DNA of 64,000 nucleotides from Psychrobacter sp. P11F6 (GCF_001435295.1 NZ_CM003594.1:1922001-1986000), one strand, 5' to 3'. Positions 30,293-40,771 are shown, counted from the stretch's first letter. Notes: a model not told the origin generated them from the letters alone. Translations and numbers: made by a program.

Positions 30293-31228
30293 TTAGTAAG
30301 TAGCGCTGTCATCTTCAATAATGACCATATCGATACTTTCATCTTTGGGTACTGATTTCGGTACAGCGGGTGTGGCTGGGGTTTTAACCTCAGGAGTGGC
30401 TGACGCGCTGCTATCCGTATTACTACTGCTTGGATTGTTAATAGTCGGCGGCGTGGCAGGCTGAGTAGGACGAATCGGCTCAACTGGCTTAACTACTTGA
30501 GGCTGACGAACGGGTGCTGACTGACTGTCATCGTTTTGTGCTGCACGGCGCTCAGTGCTACGTTGGGCGCGCTGCTCATCCATCGCTGATTTAAATACAG
30601 AACCTGCCATCACATCAGCGACCACAGTAATCAATGCTGGCTGCCCAGCAATACGTGTGCGTACTTGACCGCCTTGAGTACCAACGACATAGGTAAAGGC
30701 ATCATCAACCAACATGTTATTGTTGATACGAATGTTATTTTGCGCTAAGCGTGATTGTAGGCTCGGCAGATTGTTGGCTGCTTGTACTTGACTGGCTTGA
30801 TACAAATCTTCGCTTGGCAACGTCATGCTCACACTTGCCTGACAAGTCGTCATACCATTGTCATTGGCTGCTTGTAAAACTGCAGCATTTTGTACATCAA
30901 TCACAATGCCGTTGGTTTTATTAGTGATAGCGCCGCTAGCGAGACTGATCTCTGCATCATTTGCGTAGTTGGCAGCCAGCGTTTGTGCTTGTTGATTGAG
31001 CGTGTTTTTTAGAGCCGTTTTGAGACGATCTTGTACCATTGGGTCATCACAGCTCACCGCAGTAGCTGCGGTGTTTTCAGTAGACGCAGACTCTTGCTCT
31101 GTGAGCTCTGCCGCCTCAGTGGTATCTTCCTTCTCTGAGCGATCACAGCCAGCAAGCGCTAAACCACATACCATGCCAATACCAGCCACTTTATACCACT
31201 TGCTCACGTTTTTATTTGCTACGCTCAT
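30293..31228 (-). CDS. Putative lipoprotein, proline/serine-rich C-terminus
   Basis: A 311-residue protein with a lipoprotein signal peptide (GIGMVCGLALAGC, lipidated Cys28). A middle domain with two cysteines (SCDDPMVQDRL and TTCQASVSM) and two similar copies of a beta-alpha pattern spans about residues 60-195. From about 215 onward it is low-complexity (Pro/Ser/Thr/Gln), ending in the acidic MVIIEDDSATY. GGGAGC lies about 10 bases before the ATG. No domain is named with confidence. Likely envelope-located. Function unknown. Confidence 0.75.
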   Translation of the reverse strand: MSVANKNVSKWYKVAGIGMVCGLALAGCDRSEKEDTTEAAELTEQESASTENTAATAVSCDDPMVQDRLKTALKNTLNQQAQTLAANYANDAEISLASGAITNKTNGIVIDVQNAAVLQAANDNGMTTCQASVSMTLPSEDLYQASQVQAANNLPSLQSRLAQNNIRINNNMLVDDAFTYVVGTQGGQVRTRIAGQPALITVVADVMAGSVFKSAMDEQRAQRSTERRAAQNDDSQSAPVRQPQVVKPVEPIRPTQPATPPTINNPSSSNTDSSASATPEVKTPATPAVPKSVPKDESIDMVIIEDDSATY

Positions 31229-31666
31229 ATTTCTTTTGCTCCCAATTTACTAATACGTACCGCCACTGATGGACAGTGATTGATGTTCAAACCGCAACCC
31301 TAGCTGCCCTAGGTTTGAAAACCAGATTATTATACGGTGTTTAAATAAAATGTTCATTAGTGTAGTCCATGGATATACAAATAACGCCCCTCATTATAGG
31401 TAAAACCTGTATTTAGTTGCAAAAACATAACAAATACATACTTATGAATTCGTTATAAATACGCTTTTAGACTACCGCGATCAACTAGGGTCTGTTGAAT
31501 GTTTGACAGACAGTAAACCTATTCTAAGATTTCGCTCAGCTCATATCTATAAAGTTTTTGGATAAAAGGAACCACATATTAATATTGCTCTATCGAGCAA
31601 ATTTTATTAGACGCTGTTGTTTTAGCACTATATGATTGCGCGTATCACTAACCAACCATATAAATT
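31229..31666. other. Divergent intergenic region with solitary IS-end-like motif
   Basis: 438 bases between the leftward lipoprotein and the rightward glycerophosphodiesterase. A small hairpin (TTCAAACC/GGTTTGAA, 31286-31319) and GGGTCTGTTGAA at 31488, similar to the IS5-element end, are the only structures seen. No gene was found. Confidence 0.45.
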
Positions 31667-32395
31667 ATGATAAATTTTGAAAACACGCTTTTATTGGGTC
31701 ATCGCGGTGCGCGCGGCGAGGCATTAGAAAATACCTTTTCAGGCTTTGAGTACGCTCAACGTCTTAACATTCAGGGTCTAGCAGGGGTTGAGTTTGATGT
31801 ACAACTGAGTGCGGATGGTCATTTAATCGTCTTTCATGATGACACGCTGCAACGCATGTGTGGTCAGCAAGCACGTGTTGATCAGTTAAATCTTACTGAG
31901 ATTCAACGCCATTCGCAGTTTGGTCATCAGATTATCACATTAGGGCAGGTAGCGCCGTTGCTAAAGGGCTTTACTGATATTGAACTGGAGATTAAAACGC
32001 ATGACCGTACTGATTATGCTAAATTGGTAAAAGCATTGACACACAACCTCATCGATAGCCCACTTGCCAAACTACCCATTGTGTTGACCAGCTTCGATGT
32101 AGAGCTACATGCTCGCTTGCAACGTCATCCATTACTAAAGCATATCTCCCGCGGCTTGCTCATTCGCACACCTGAAGTCTTAATGACTGCACCGAATACC
32201 GCCTTGCAACTTGGCTGTATTCAGCTAGGTATCCACTATCCGCTGATTAGTCGAGCAGTCATTAAACATAGCCACCGTTATGGCTTGCCAGTGAGTGCGT
32301 GGACGGTCAATGATATTGACACGATTAAACAGCTGATCGCATGGCAAGCTGACGTCATCATCACTGATTATCCAAGTCATTTACTGCTGGGTTAA
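31667..32395 (+). CDS. Glycerophosphodiester phosphodiesterase
   Basis: A 242-residue TIM-barrel enzyme hydrolysing glycerophosphodiesters to glycerol-3-phosphate and an alcohol. The family start LLGHRGARGEALENTFSGFE gives His12 and Arg13. EFDVQLSADGHLIVFHDDTL supplies the metal Glu/Asp and second His. The C-terminal VSAWTVNDIDT...DVIITDYPSHL is typical. No signal peptide is present, so it is cytosolic (UgpQ-like). No ribosome site is obvious. Neighbours are unrelated. Confidence 0.92.
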   Translation: MINFENTLLLGHRGARGEALENTFSGFEYAQRLNIQGLAGVEFDVQLSADGHLIVFHDDTLQRMCGQQARVDQLNLTEIQRHSQFGHQIITLGQVAPLLKGFTDIELEIKTHDRTDYAKLVKALTHNLIDSPLAKLPIVLTSFDVELHARLQRHPLLKHISRGLLIRTPEVLMTAPNTALQLGCIQLGIHYPLISRAVIKHSHRYGLPVSAWTVNDIDTIKQLIAWQADVIITDYPSHLLLG

Positions 32396-32619
32396 TAAGC
32401 ATCGCCTTTATTTGATTTATTTAAAATCATCTACATATCTACGGTGTTACTTACACTTCTCCTCAATGCCTGATAAGTCATCCATTATTTTCGTTAATAC
32501 ATTCCATAATCAATACAAGTTATTGTTATTTAGCAATATTTTTACAGTGTATAACTGTTCACTTTATTGATTTTTTAAGGTATCATATAGGCTTAAATTA
32601 ATACCGCTAGGGATATTAT

Positions 32620-34023
32620 ATGATTGCAAAAAAAGCACTTGGCTTACCGCTTAAAGGCTTACGTTTCGCTATCAAATCTGGTGATACGCTTATCAAAGCC
32701 GCCAGCACTCAAGCCACACGTTTTAAGACACGTTTTGACGAGAGTAAAACTGCAAGCTCGCTTAATGAGCAGCCTGTTGCCAAACGCAACTACGCCCATG
32801 CTGCGGGAGAGCAAGATGTCTCTACTAAAGAAGACAGCATTGATATGCGCGAGTTTGAGTTTACAAAAGCGCCGATCAACTGGATTCCAGCGACTATCTT
32901 GGTAGCCACACCTATTGCTGCTGCGATCATTACACCATGGTATTTGTTTACTCATGATGTTAGCGCGCCAGTTTGGGGCGTATTTGGTGCCTTTATGGTA
33001 TGGACAGGCATTAGTATTACCGCTGGTTATCATCGCCTGCTATCGCATCGTGCTTATAAAGCGCATCCAATCGTCAAAAACTTTTTATTGCTAGGTTCCA
33101 CCTTTGCCGTACAAGGTTCAGCATTTGATTGGGTTTCTGGTCACCGTACGCATCATCGTCATGTCGATGACCGCTTAGAAGACCCGTACTCAGCAAAGCG
33201 TGGCTTTTTCTTTAGTCATATGGGCTGGATGCTACGCAATTATCCTAGCGGTAAATTTGACTATAAAAATATCCCTGACCTAACCAAAGATAGAACCTTA
33301 CAGATTCAGCATAAATATTACGGTCTCTGGGTTGCGGCATTGAACATCGGTGCAGTCGCTGCGATCGGTTGGTTATTGGGTGATGTTTGGGGTACTTTGG
33401 TCATCGTAGGCTTACTACGTCTGGTACTGACGCACCACTTTACCTTCTTTATTAACTCGCTATGTCATATGTTTGGCACGCGTCCTTATACGGATACCAA
33501 TACTGCTCGCGATAACTTCTTCTTAGCTATCTTTACGTGGGGTGAGGGTTATCATAACTACCATCACTTCTTCCAATACGATTATCGTAACGGTGTAAAA
33601 TGGTGGCAGTATGATCCTACTAAATGGTTGATTGCTGGCCTATCAAAGCTGGGCTTAACCAGTGAGCTACGTACCGTTGATGACACCACTATCAAGCATG
33701 CAGAAGTACAAATGCAATTTAAAGCGGCTCAGCAGCAAATCGATACAGCAGCAGTAAGCGGCATTGATCTTCCTCATGCGATGAAGAGCTTCCAAGACCG
33801 TATTAAGTTTGAATATGATGCCTTTATGCAGACTGTTGAAGAATGGCAAGCACTCAAAGCCAAAACGATTGAGCTGAAAAAGACAGAATATGCCGATCGC
33901 TTGCATGAAGTGGAAGATGAGCTAAAGCATGACTATGCCAAAATTGAACAGAAAATCCTTGAGCATAACAGCAACTTAAAAACCGCGTTTCGCTCTATCG
34001 GAATCAGTAAAAAAGCGGCATAA
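32620..34023 (+). CDS. Acyl-CoA/fatty-acid desaturase (delta-9 type) with long C-terminal helical tail
   Basis: A 467-residue membrane di-iron desaturase placing a double bond in fatty acyl chains, important for membrane fluidity in the cold. Three histidine boxes: HRLLSH (138-143), HRTHH (175-179) and HNYHH (312-316). Hydrophobic helices lie at about 90-165 and 235-280. Two unusual extensions flank the core. The first 75 residues are a basic then acidic leader, and residues about 355-450 form a long charged helical segment rich in Glu/Lys/Gln that looks coiled-coil. Desaturation position is inferred from family. It is followed by a strong terminator. Confidence 0.9.
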   Translation: MIAKKALGLPLKGLRFAIKSGDTLIKAASTQATRFKTRFDESKTASSLNEQPVAKRNYAHAAGEQDVSTKEDSIDMREFEFTKAPINWIPATILVATPIAAAIITPWYLFTHDVSAPVWGVFGAFMVWTGISITAGYHRLLSHRAYKAHPIVKNFLLLGSTFAVQGSAFDWVSGHRTHHRHVDDRLEDPYSAKRGFFFSHMGWMLRNYPSGKFDYKNIPDLTKDRTLQIQHKYYGLWVAALNIGAVAAIGWLLGDVWGTLVIVGLLRLVLTHHFTFFINSLCHMFGTRPYTDTNTARDNFFLAIFTWGEGYHNYHHFFQYDYRNGVKWWQYDPTKWLIAGLSKLGLTSELRTVDDTTIKHAEVQMQFKAAQQQIDTAAVSGIDLPHAMKSFQDRIKFEYDAFMQTVEEWQALKAKTIELKKTEYADRLHEVEDELKHDYAKIEQKILEHNSNLKTAFRSIGISKKAA

Positions 34024-34087
34024 TCGCTGATTATTAAACTGTATTTTATTACCTTTGTGATGAACGATAATTGTAAAGCTTCTCCTT

Positions 34088-34120
34088 CCCTCTATCTGCT
34101 ACAGATAGAGGGATTTTTTT
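34088..34120 (+). terminator. Intrinsic terminator after desaturase
   Basis: CCCTCTATCTG (34088-34098) and CAGATAGAGGG (34102-34112) make an 11-bp stem with a three-base loop and a seven-T run. Confidence 0.92.
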
Positions 34121-34346
34121 GCTCATCTTTTATAGATCGTGTCGAACATTGATTTATAGAAATCAAAAGGACAAGTGGAAGCAATATCTTTGTTTGATAG
34201 GCTAAATGCATTCAATATTACTCATGGTTTTTGGGTGCGCTATTACAAGAGATGGACAGAGTGAAATGATGTAATATCAAGGCTATGCTATAGTGCTTTT
34301 ATCGCCCCTACACTTTACTTATACTTCAAAAGCAGGAACGGCTTGT

Positions 34347-35813
34347 ATGCGCTATCAAAATACCTATATCAATCTAGACACACGCCTTTATCATGAGCAA
34401 CCGCCGACGCCGCTGGACAATCCACGTGCTGGACACTTCAACATGCACGTTGCGCAGCAGTTAGGCTGGACAGATGATGAAGATCTGATGACACATTGGG
34501 TAGAGATACTCGGTGGTCAATACGTGCCAGCGGATTTTAAGCCATTGGCCATGGTTTATGCGGGTCACCAGTTTGGACAATGGGCAGGTCAATTGGGTGA
34601 TGGGCGCGGCTTGCTGATGGCACAAGTGCTCGATCACAATAATCAATTGCAAGACTTGCACCTTAAGGGTATTGGTCTGACGCCTTATTCGCGGATGGGT
34701 GATGGTCGCGCTGTCTTGCGCAGCACTATTCGCGAGTATTTATGTGGTCATGCCCTTACACAATTAGGTGTTCCTTCCTCTAATGCTTTGGGATTTGTTG
34801 TCTCCGATACGAGGGTGCGCCGTGAGCGCATGGAAGCAGGTGCGGCATTGATGCGCGTGGCTGATAGTCACATTCGCTTAGGTCATATCGAGTGGATTGC
34901 CAGCTTTGCTCCTGATTTACTCGCTGAGTTCACTGATTATATGATCGACACTTATTATCCAGAGTGCCGTGATAGTGACGCTCCCATACTGACATTTTTA
35001 ACCACGGTGGTTGAGCGAACCGCACGAATGATTGCTGACTGGCAACTGATTGGCTTTGCGCATGGCGTGATGAATACTGACAACCTCTCTATCACTGGTA
35101 GCACCTTAGACTTTGGTCCATTTGGTTTTATGGAGCGCTTCAACCCTGCTTGGATCAACAACCACTCTGATCATACTGGTCGCTACGCTTATCAGAATCA
35201 ACCTGCTATTGGTCACTGGAATCTCAATGCTTGGCTGCCACATTTTATGCGCTTAGAGGGCGTAACGCGTGAGGCGTTAGCAGACTGTCTAGCGCCTTAT
35301 GAGGCTACCTTTATGCAGCATTATCAGCAAGGATTGTGCCGTAGACTTGGGCTGCCGCATGCAAAAGAGAGTCTAACCTTGGCTTTCGAATGGCTAACCT
35401 TACTAGAAGACAACTTGCTGGACTATACCAATAGCTTCCGTGCGCTACTCGGTTTGGTCGCGCCGAATGAGCACCATTATGAAGAGCAGCTATTGTCAAC
35501 CATGACAAATGAGCTTAGCGATGATGCCCAACAAGTCTGGCAAGATTGGTCGACTCGTTATGTGGCTCAAATACAACAGCTGCCACTTGAGCAAGTTATC
35601 GATGATATGCAGCACAACAATCCTGTTTATGTACTGCGTAATAGTATGGCGCAGCGTGCCATTACGGCAGCAGAACAAGGACAGTTTGAAGAAGTGAGTC
35701 GAGTATTCGATTTACTGGCTAACCCTTATCAGGTACAAGCAATCGCTACCCTTCTCGACACGATGCCGCCTACCCCACATGCGCCGCAAATGCCGATTAG
35801 TTGCTCGTCTTAA
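34347..35813 (+). CDS. selO: SelO/YdiU family protein adenylyltransferase
   Basis: A 488-residue pseudokinase-fold enzyme. SelO transfers AMP from ATP to Ser/Thr/Tyr of target proteins in redox stress. Family segments seen are AMVYAGHQFGQWAGQLGDGRG, DLHLKGIGLTPYSRMGDGRAVLRS and GFAHGVMNTDNLSITG with its Asp/Asn pair, then DFGPFGFMERF. The C-terminus ISCSS carries Cys where eukaryotic SelO has selenocysteine. The frame is open 18 codons upstream, but family homology begins at MRYQNTYINLD (ATG 34347), with AGGA about 11 bases upstream. Transcribed alone. Confidence 0.94.
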   Translation: MRYQNTYINLDTRLYHEQPPTPLDNPRAGHFNMHVAQQLGWTDDEDLMTHWVEILGGQYVPADFKPLAMVYAGHQFGQWAGQLGDGRGLLMAQVLDHNNQLQDLHLKGIGLTPYSRMGDGRAVLRSTIREYLCGHALTQLGVPSSNALGFVVSDTRVRRERMEAGAALMRVADSHIRLGHIEWIASFAPDLLAEFTDYMIDTYYPECRDSDAPILTFLTTVVERTARMIADWQLIGFAHGVMNTDNLSITGSTLDFGPFGFMERFNPAWINNHSDHTGRYAYQNQPAIGHWNLNAWLPHFMRLEGVTREALADCLAPYEATFMQHYQQGLCRRLGLPHAKESLTLAFEWLTLLEDNLLDYTNSFRALLGLVAPNEHHYEEQLLSTMTNELSDDAQQVWQDWSTRYVAQIQQLPLEQVIDDMQHNNPVYVLRNSMAQRAITAAEQGQFEEVSRVFDLLANPYQVQAIATLLDTMPPTPHAPQMPISCSS

Positions 35814-36160
35814 TGATATGTTATTAAACTGCTATTCTGTAATATTTTGAAACATTATGAGATTAAGGTTGATATTTAACCCTATTTTTTGGCATTATTA
35901 ATTGGCTAAATAATGAATATCATTTTACTATATTATTCTCGCCGTTCACGGCAGCTGACTAGGCAGTGAATTGGCAATAGTGCTAGAATAACTATTCCAC
36001 TAGATTACTTTTTTGGCTCAATGCTTAATCGCTAATCCTGACACTTTGAATTATTAACTGTTTAGCGTCACGTTGCCCTTAGAGGATTATTATTCCATGA
36101 TTTTTTGAGGGTAAAACGTTATTTTTATCTCCATTTACTTTATTCCAATTTATTCTAACC
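35814..36160. other. Intergenic region upstream of maeB
   Basis: 347 AT-rich bases after selO. It should hold the maeB promoter. No gene, RNA or palindrome worth naming was seen. Confidence 0.4.
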
Positions 36161-38494
36161 ATGGCAATTATTATGAATGACGATACCACTTTGAATACGG
36201 ATAACCTTAGTACAGAAAAAGAGCAGTTTGAACAAGCTGCCTTACATTATCATGAGTTCCCACGTCCAGGCAAAATCTCTGTCACCCCTATTAAGCAGTT
36301 GGCAAACCAACGTGACTTAGCACTTGCCTATTCACCAGGTGTGGCAGTTCCTTGTCTTGAGATTCAAAGAGATCCGACGTTAGCGGCTAAATATACCGCC
36401 CGTAGCAACTTGGTTGGTGTTATCACCAACGGTACAGCGGTACTGGGTCTAGGTAATATCGGGCCATTGGCATCGAAGCCTGTAATGGAAGGTAAAGGGG
36501 TTCTATTCAAAAAATTCGCAGGTATCGATGTTTTTGATATTGAAATTGCACAAAATGATCCAGACAAATTCATCGAAGCGGTCGCCTCTCTTGAGCCTAC
36601 TTTCGGTGGCATCAATCTAGAAGACATCAAAGCACCAGAATGTTTCAAAATTGAGCGTGAATTACGTAAGCGCATGAACATTCCAGTATTTCATGATGAC
36701 CAACATGGTACGTCAATCATTGTTGCAGCAGCGATGCTCAACGCGCTATTGATTACTGGCAAAAAAATCGAAGAGATTAAAATCGTCTGTTCAGGTGCCG
36801 GTGCCGCCGCCATTTCTTGTTTAGATATTATTTGCGCACTTGGTGTAAACAAAAACAATATCTTTGTTTCAGATTCACGCGGTATCATTACGACTATCCG
36901 TGAAAATCTTGACGAAACCAAACAGCGCTATGCGCGTGAGACGACTGCGACCACTATCGACGAAGTGATGGATGATGTCGATATGTTCCTTGGTCTATCG
37001 ATGCCTGGTACGTTATCTGAAGATATGGTTCGCCGTATGGCAAAAGACCCTATCGTCTTTGCACTTGCTAACCCAACGCCTGAGATCATGCCAGAATTGG
37101 CGCACGCCGTACGTCCAGATGTCATCATGGCAACGGGTCGCTCAGACTATCCAAACCAAGTAAACAACGCTTTATGCTTCCCTTATATCTTCCGCGGCGC
37201 ATTAGATGTTGGTGCCACGACTGTTAACGAAGAGATGAAAGTTGCTTGTGTAAGAGCTATCGCTGCGATGGCACACGTTGAAGCAACGCCGACCACCAGC
37301 GCTAGAAACATTGAAAAAATGCAAAGTTTCGGTCGTGATTACTTGATTCCAGGACCTTTAGAGCCAAACCTAATCATCGAGATCGCGTCTGCGGTCGCTC
37401 AAGCTGCGATGGACTCAGGCGTTGCAACCTTACCTATCGCTGATATGCAAGCTTATCGTCAGCGTCTGTCTGAGTTTGTCTATAACTCTGCCTTCGTGAT
37501 GAAACCAATCTTTGCTCGCGCTAAAGCCGATCCAAAACGCATCGTTTACTGTGAAGGTGAAGACAATAATATCTTACTTGCTGTGCAAGTGGTCGTTGAT
37601 GAAAAGCTAGCCCAACCTATTTTAATTGGTCGTCCTTCAGTCATCGAAGCCAATATCGAAAAACTAGGGTTACGTCTAAAAGATGGTGTGAACATCTCTA
37701 TCGTCAATATCGATGACGATCCTCGTTATAAAGACTACTGGCAGGGTTACTACGAGAAGAACAAACGTCTTGGTGTGAGTATTGAACTTGCTCGTCGTGA
37801 TGTTCGTCGTAAGACCACATTGATCGGCTCACTATTGGTCGAAAATGGCGCTGCAGATGGCATGGTATGTGGTACGTTTAGCCATTATCAGTTGCACTTA
37901 AAATATGTACAAAGCGTTATTGGCAAAAAAGAAGGTGTGAATGACTTCTATGCTATGAATGCGGTACTCATGCAAGATCGTAATATTTTCATCGCCGATA
38001 CTTATATCCACGAAGATCCAACGGCTGAACAATTGGCTGAAATGACTGTCTTGGCAGTTGATCAGTTACGTCGCTTTGGTATCACACCACGTGTCGCGCT
38101 CGTTTCTCATTCTAACTTTGGCGCTTCAAATCGCACCAGTGCTGTAAAAATGCGCAAGGTCTATGAACTGCTAACAGACATGAATGTAGACTTTGAATTC
38201 GACGGCGAGATGCAAGGTGACGCCGCGTTGAATGAACATATTCGTTTAAACAACATGCCATCAAGTCCATTAAAAGGTGCTGCAAATCTGCTCATCTTAC
38301 CAACACTTGACGCCTCAAATATTGCCTTTAATCTACTCAAGACAGCAACTGGTAGCGCCTCTATTGGTCCTATTTTATTAGGTACTAGCAAACCGGTACA
38401 TATTCTCACACCATCAGCAACTGCACGTGGTATCGTTAATATGACCGCTCTTTCCGTTACTGAAGCTCAAGATTTGGCGAGCGAAAATCAGTAA
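36161..38494 (+). CDS. maeB: NADP-dependent malic enzyme (with C-terminal phosphotransacetylase-like domain)
   Basis: A 777-residue two-domain protein. Residues about 25-435 are malic enzyme: [15 protein letters not shown], the catalytic Lys region [38 protein letters not shown] and the nucleotide loop [11 protein letters not shown]. It oxidatively decarboxylates malate to pyruvate, giving NADPH. Residues about 450-770 match phosphate acetyltransferase, including [23 protein letters not shown], a domain thought to be regulatory in MaeB. A start at the fifth codon (MNDDTT) is equally possible, and neither start has a clear ribosome site. Confidence 0.95.
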   Translation: MAIIMNDDTTLNTDNLSTEKEQFEQAALHYHEFPRPGKISVTPIKQLANQRDLALAYSPGVAVPCLEIQRDPTLAAKYTARSNLVGVITNGTAVLGLGNIGPLASKPVMEGKGVLFKKFAGIDVFDIEIAQNDPDKFIEAVASLEPTFGGINLEDIKAPECFKIERELRKRMNIPVFHDDQHGTSIIVAAAMLNALLITGKKIEEIKIVCSGAGAAAISCLDIICALGVNKNNIFVSDSRGIITTIRENLDETKQRYARETTATTIDEVMDDVDMFLGLSMPGTLSEDMVRRMAKDPIVFALANPTPEIMPELAHAVRPDVIMATGRSDYPNQVNNALCFPYIFRGALDVGATTVNEEMKVACVRAIAAMAHVEATPTTSARNIEKMQSFGRDYLIPGPLEPNLIIEIASAVAQAAMDSGVATLPIADMQAYRQRLSEFVYNSAFVMKPIFARAKADPKRIVYCEGEDNNILLAVQVVVDEKLAQPILIGRPSVIEANIEKLGLRLKDGVNISIVNIDDDPRYKDYWQGYYEKNKRLGVSIELARRDVRRKTTLIGSLLVENGAADGMVCGTFSHYQLHLKYVQSVIGKKEGVNDFYAMNAVLMQDRNIFIADTYIHEDPTAEQLAEMTVLAVDQLRRFGITPRVALVSHSNFGASNRTSAVKMRKVYELLTDMNVDFEFDGEMQGDAALNEHIRLNNMPSSPLKGAANLLILPTLDASNIAFNLLKTATGSASIGPILLGTSKPVHILTPSATARGIVNMTALSVTEAQDLASENQ

Positions 38495-38571
38495 TTCATC
38501 CTGCGCTACCTAGTAGTATGTATTATCAAGATGGTCTCTGTTATTCATTTATAGAGACCGTCTGCTATACT

Positions 38572-38614
38572 AAAACCAGTCAATGCTATTAAATAGCGTT
38601 GACTGGTTTTTTTT
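38572..38614 (+). terminator. Intrinsic terminator after maeB
   Basis: AACCAGTCAA and TTGACTGGTT arms close over an internal hairpin (GCTATT/AATAGC), followed by eight T. Confidence 0.9.
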
Positions 38615-38701
38615 GCTTGTTATACATTGGCTAAGACGCAACGTAGCCTTATTCAATATCAGTCATCACTTGCTCAATAAAAACAAAAGATAGAGGCATT
38701 C

Positions 38702-39877
38702 ATGCAAATTTACCTTGTTGGCGGCGCGGTACGCGATCAACTGTTAGCACGTCCTATTAAAGATAAAGATTTTGTCGTCGTTGGTGCAACTGTTGCAGAA
38801 ATGCTTGATGCAGGGTTCCAGCAAGTGGGTGCAGATTTCCCTGTATTTTTGCATCCTAATAGCCATGAAGAATACGCACTGGCACGCACTGAACGCAAAG
38901 AAGGCTTGGGGTATAAAGGCTTTAGCATACATGCCAATCCTGACGTCAGCTTAAAAGAAGATCTACAACGTCGAGACTTGACGATTAATGCCATGGCGAT
39001 AGAAGTCACCAGCTTAACTGATGATACGCCTATCAACGGTGACGTCATTGACTATTATGGTGGAATGGCTGATATAGAAAGCAAAACCTTGCGTCATGTA
39101 TCAGGTGCATTTAGCGAAGACCCTCTACGAGTGCTTCGAACCGCTCGCTTCTATAGCCGTTATTATGACCTAGGTTTTATCATTGCTGATGAAACTTTGA
39201 CGTTGATGCGCCAATTGGTTGACTCTGGAGAGCTTGCGCATTTAAGTGCAGAGCGTATTTGGCAAGAATCTAGCCGTGCAACCATGCAGCTATCGCCCCA
39301 GGTATACTGGCAACAACTGTTTGAGATTGGTGCGCTCACAGAATATTTTGCCCCACTACATCAAGCTTGGGCTAATACTCAGATACGTGAAACGGTACAG
39401 ACGGCGCTATATTTCTCAGGTCAAATGCAATTGAACTTGTCACAACGCTGGGCTCTATTAATGAGTAGCCTTAATTCATTTTTATTTACCTCAGAACATA
39501 CAAATGAAAACGTGAATAAAGCAGCCAATATAAAAGGCATCAATGATATAGGCAACGCCGCTAAGGTACCAAAGGCACACACTCAATTTGCGACTCTCTT
39601 CGCTCAGCAAGCCACAAAGCTAAGCACAATAAACCATTTAAGCGCGGCTGAAAAAATTGACCTCATACAGACTTGCGGCGCTCATAAAGAGCCTGATAAG
39701 TTATCGCAGCTATTAGTAACCAGCCACGTGTTGCAATTGGCAACACAGCACCGTCAGATGATGCTAGCGCTGAATAGCTTTCATGCCATTAACATGCAGG
39801 ATATTGACTCAGCACTAACAGGCCCTGCGATTGGTGCTGCATTACGACAAGCCAGAATTGAGCACTTGCAAGTATGA
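38702..39877 (+). CDS. cca: CCA-adding tRNA nucleotidyltransferase
   Basis: A 391-residue class II nucleotidyltransferase that adds or repairs the 3' CCA of tRNAs. Start: YLVGGAVRDQLL with the GGxxR loop at residues 7-11, the metal DxD at Asp21 and Asp23 (DKDF), then EYALARTERKEG, LQRRDLTINAMA and the RVLRTARFYSRY helix. The C-terminal HD domain of longer homologues is absent, so it is the shorter form. GAGG lies about 6 bases before the ATG. The gene is intact and is followed directly by an SDR fragment and a tRNA gene. Confidence 0.95.
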   Translation: MQIYLVGGAVRDQLLARPIKDKDFVVVGATVAEMLDAGFQQVGADFPVFLHPNSHEEYALARTERKEGLGYKGFSIHANPDVSLKEDLQRRDLTINAMAIEVTSLTDDTPINGDVIDYYGGMADIESKTLRHVSGAFSEDPLRVLRTARFYSRYYDLGFIIADETLTLMRQLVDSGELAHLSAERIWQESSRATMQLSPQVYWQQLFEIGALTEYFAPLHQAWANTQIRETVQTALYFSGQMQLNLSQRWALLMSSLNSFLFTSEHTNENVNKAANIKGINDIGNAAKVPKAHTQFATLFAQQATKLSTINHLSAAEKIDLIQTCGAHKEPDKLSQLLVTSHVLQLATQHRQMMLALNSFHAINMQDIDSALTGPAIGAALRQARIEHLQV

Positions 39878-39878
39878 A

Positions 39879-40067
39879 ACCAATGTTAAGACATTTAAAA
39901 AGATGCAGCAGCGCGATATCATTGACTTAATTCCTATGCAGCGTATAGGTCGACCTGACGAGATTGCCCATCATGTGTTGTACCTCGTACAGGCCAATTA
40001 TGTTACTGCTGAGATTATTACTGTTGATAGTGGTCGCAGCCTGACATTGGCTGATGGTCATATTTGA
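39879..40067 (+). pseudogene. C-terminal fragment of a short-chain dehydrogenase/reductase gene
   Basis: About 60 codons downstream of cca read as the end of an SDR: DLIPMQRIGRPDEIAHHVLY followed by YVTAEIITVDSGRSLT. The Rossmann nucleotide motif and the YxxxK catalytic part are absent, and the frame enters from cca's 3' end. FolM/pteridine-reductase-like SDRs have this kind of tail, but the parent cannot be fixed. Best read as a remnant of a deleted gene. Confidence 0.6.
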
Positions 40068-40162
40068 TAGAAAAGTAGAGCATCATAAAAAATATCTTGA
40101 TTACTATCTATCTTTTACTTGAAAAATTAAAAAATTCAGGTATCATTGTCCGTCTAGCATTA

Positions 40163-40239
40163 GGGCCCATAGCTCAGTTGGTTAGAGCAGAGGACTCATA
40201 ATCCTTTGGTCGTAGGTTCAAGTCCTACTGGGCCCACCA
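40163..40239 (+). tRNA. tRNA with CAU anticodon, most likely tRNA-Ile2 (lysidine-modified)
   Basis: A 77-base cloverleaf with encoded CCA. The acceptor stem is GGGCCCA/TGGGCCC, the D-arm GCTC...GAGC, the anticodon loop CTCATAA with CAT at 34-36, and the T-arm GTAGG/CCTAC with TTCAAGT. The TTGGTC variable loop and the TTCAAGTCC T-arm resemble tRNA-Ile(CAU) of E. coli (ileX) rather than elongator tRNA-Met. In that case C34 is changed to lysidine to read AUA. Met remains an alternative. Confidence 0.9.
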
Positions 40240-40245
40240 AATTCG

Positions 40246-40279
40246 AACCCTTATAAGCATTGGCTTGTAAGGGTTTTTT
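40246..40279 (+). terminator. Intrinsic terminator after tRNA
   Basis: AACCCTTATAAGC (40246-40258) and GCTTGTAAGGGTT (40263-40275) form a stem with one G-T pair, then a T-run. Confidence 0.87.
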
Positions 40280-40471
40280 GTTGTCTAAAATTTATGTGAA
40301 TGCATTGATGTAATTGTTTTTTTGATACTATCTTGATACTTTGACCCGTGTAGTAATTAAAGTATGATAACTACTAACACTATGGTTATGTACTGCTGCA
40401 TGGGTGTGAGCTACGCTGAAGAAGCCGTACAAGTAAACTTGGTAAACTAAGCGTATTCACAGGAGTTTACC

Positions 40472-40771
40472 ATGACCAAGAAAATCAGAACCTACAGTAC
40501 AGAATTCAAAGCAGAAGCCGTCAAGAAGATAGCGGACAATAACGGCAATATTTCAGCGACTGCAAAGCAACTTGGCATCGCCATGCAAACGCTATCGAAC
40601 TGGAACAATAAAGCCAATCAAGGCAAGCTTATCGGTACAGAACAATATGATCCTGATCTTATGACGGCTATTCAGGAAATAAAGCAGCTCAAGCGGCAGC
40701 TTAAAATGGCTGAAGAGGAACGAGAGATACTAAAAAAGGCCACCGCGTACTTTGCCAAACACAGCTCGTGA
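40472..40771 (+). CDS. IS3-family transposase OrfA (HTH)
   Basis: A 99-residue DNA-binding protein. The start TYSTEFKAEAVKKIADN and the HTH SATAKQLGIAMQTLSNW are typical of IS3 OrfA, followed by the leucine-zipper-like region KRQLKMAEEEREILKKATAYF. AGGAG lies 7 bases before the ATG. It ends overlapping the orfB start in GTGA, so translation is likely coupled. IS3 elements often instead fuse the two by frameshift, and no slippery A-run is obvious here. Confidence 0.92.
   Translation: MTKKIRTYSTEFKAEAVKKIADNNGNISATAKQLGIAMQTLSNWNNKANQGKLIGTEQYDPDLMTAIQEIKQLKRQLKMAEEEREILKKATAYFAKHSS

Noticed and set aside
36364..38409. Several open frames antisense to maeB
   Set aside because: They arise from codon bias of the sense gene and show no domain or start signal.
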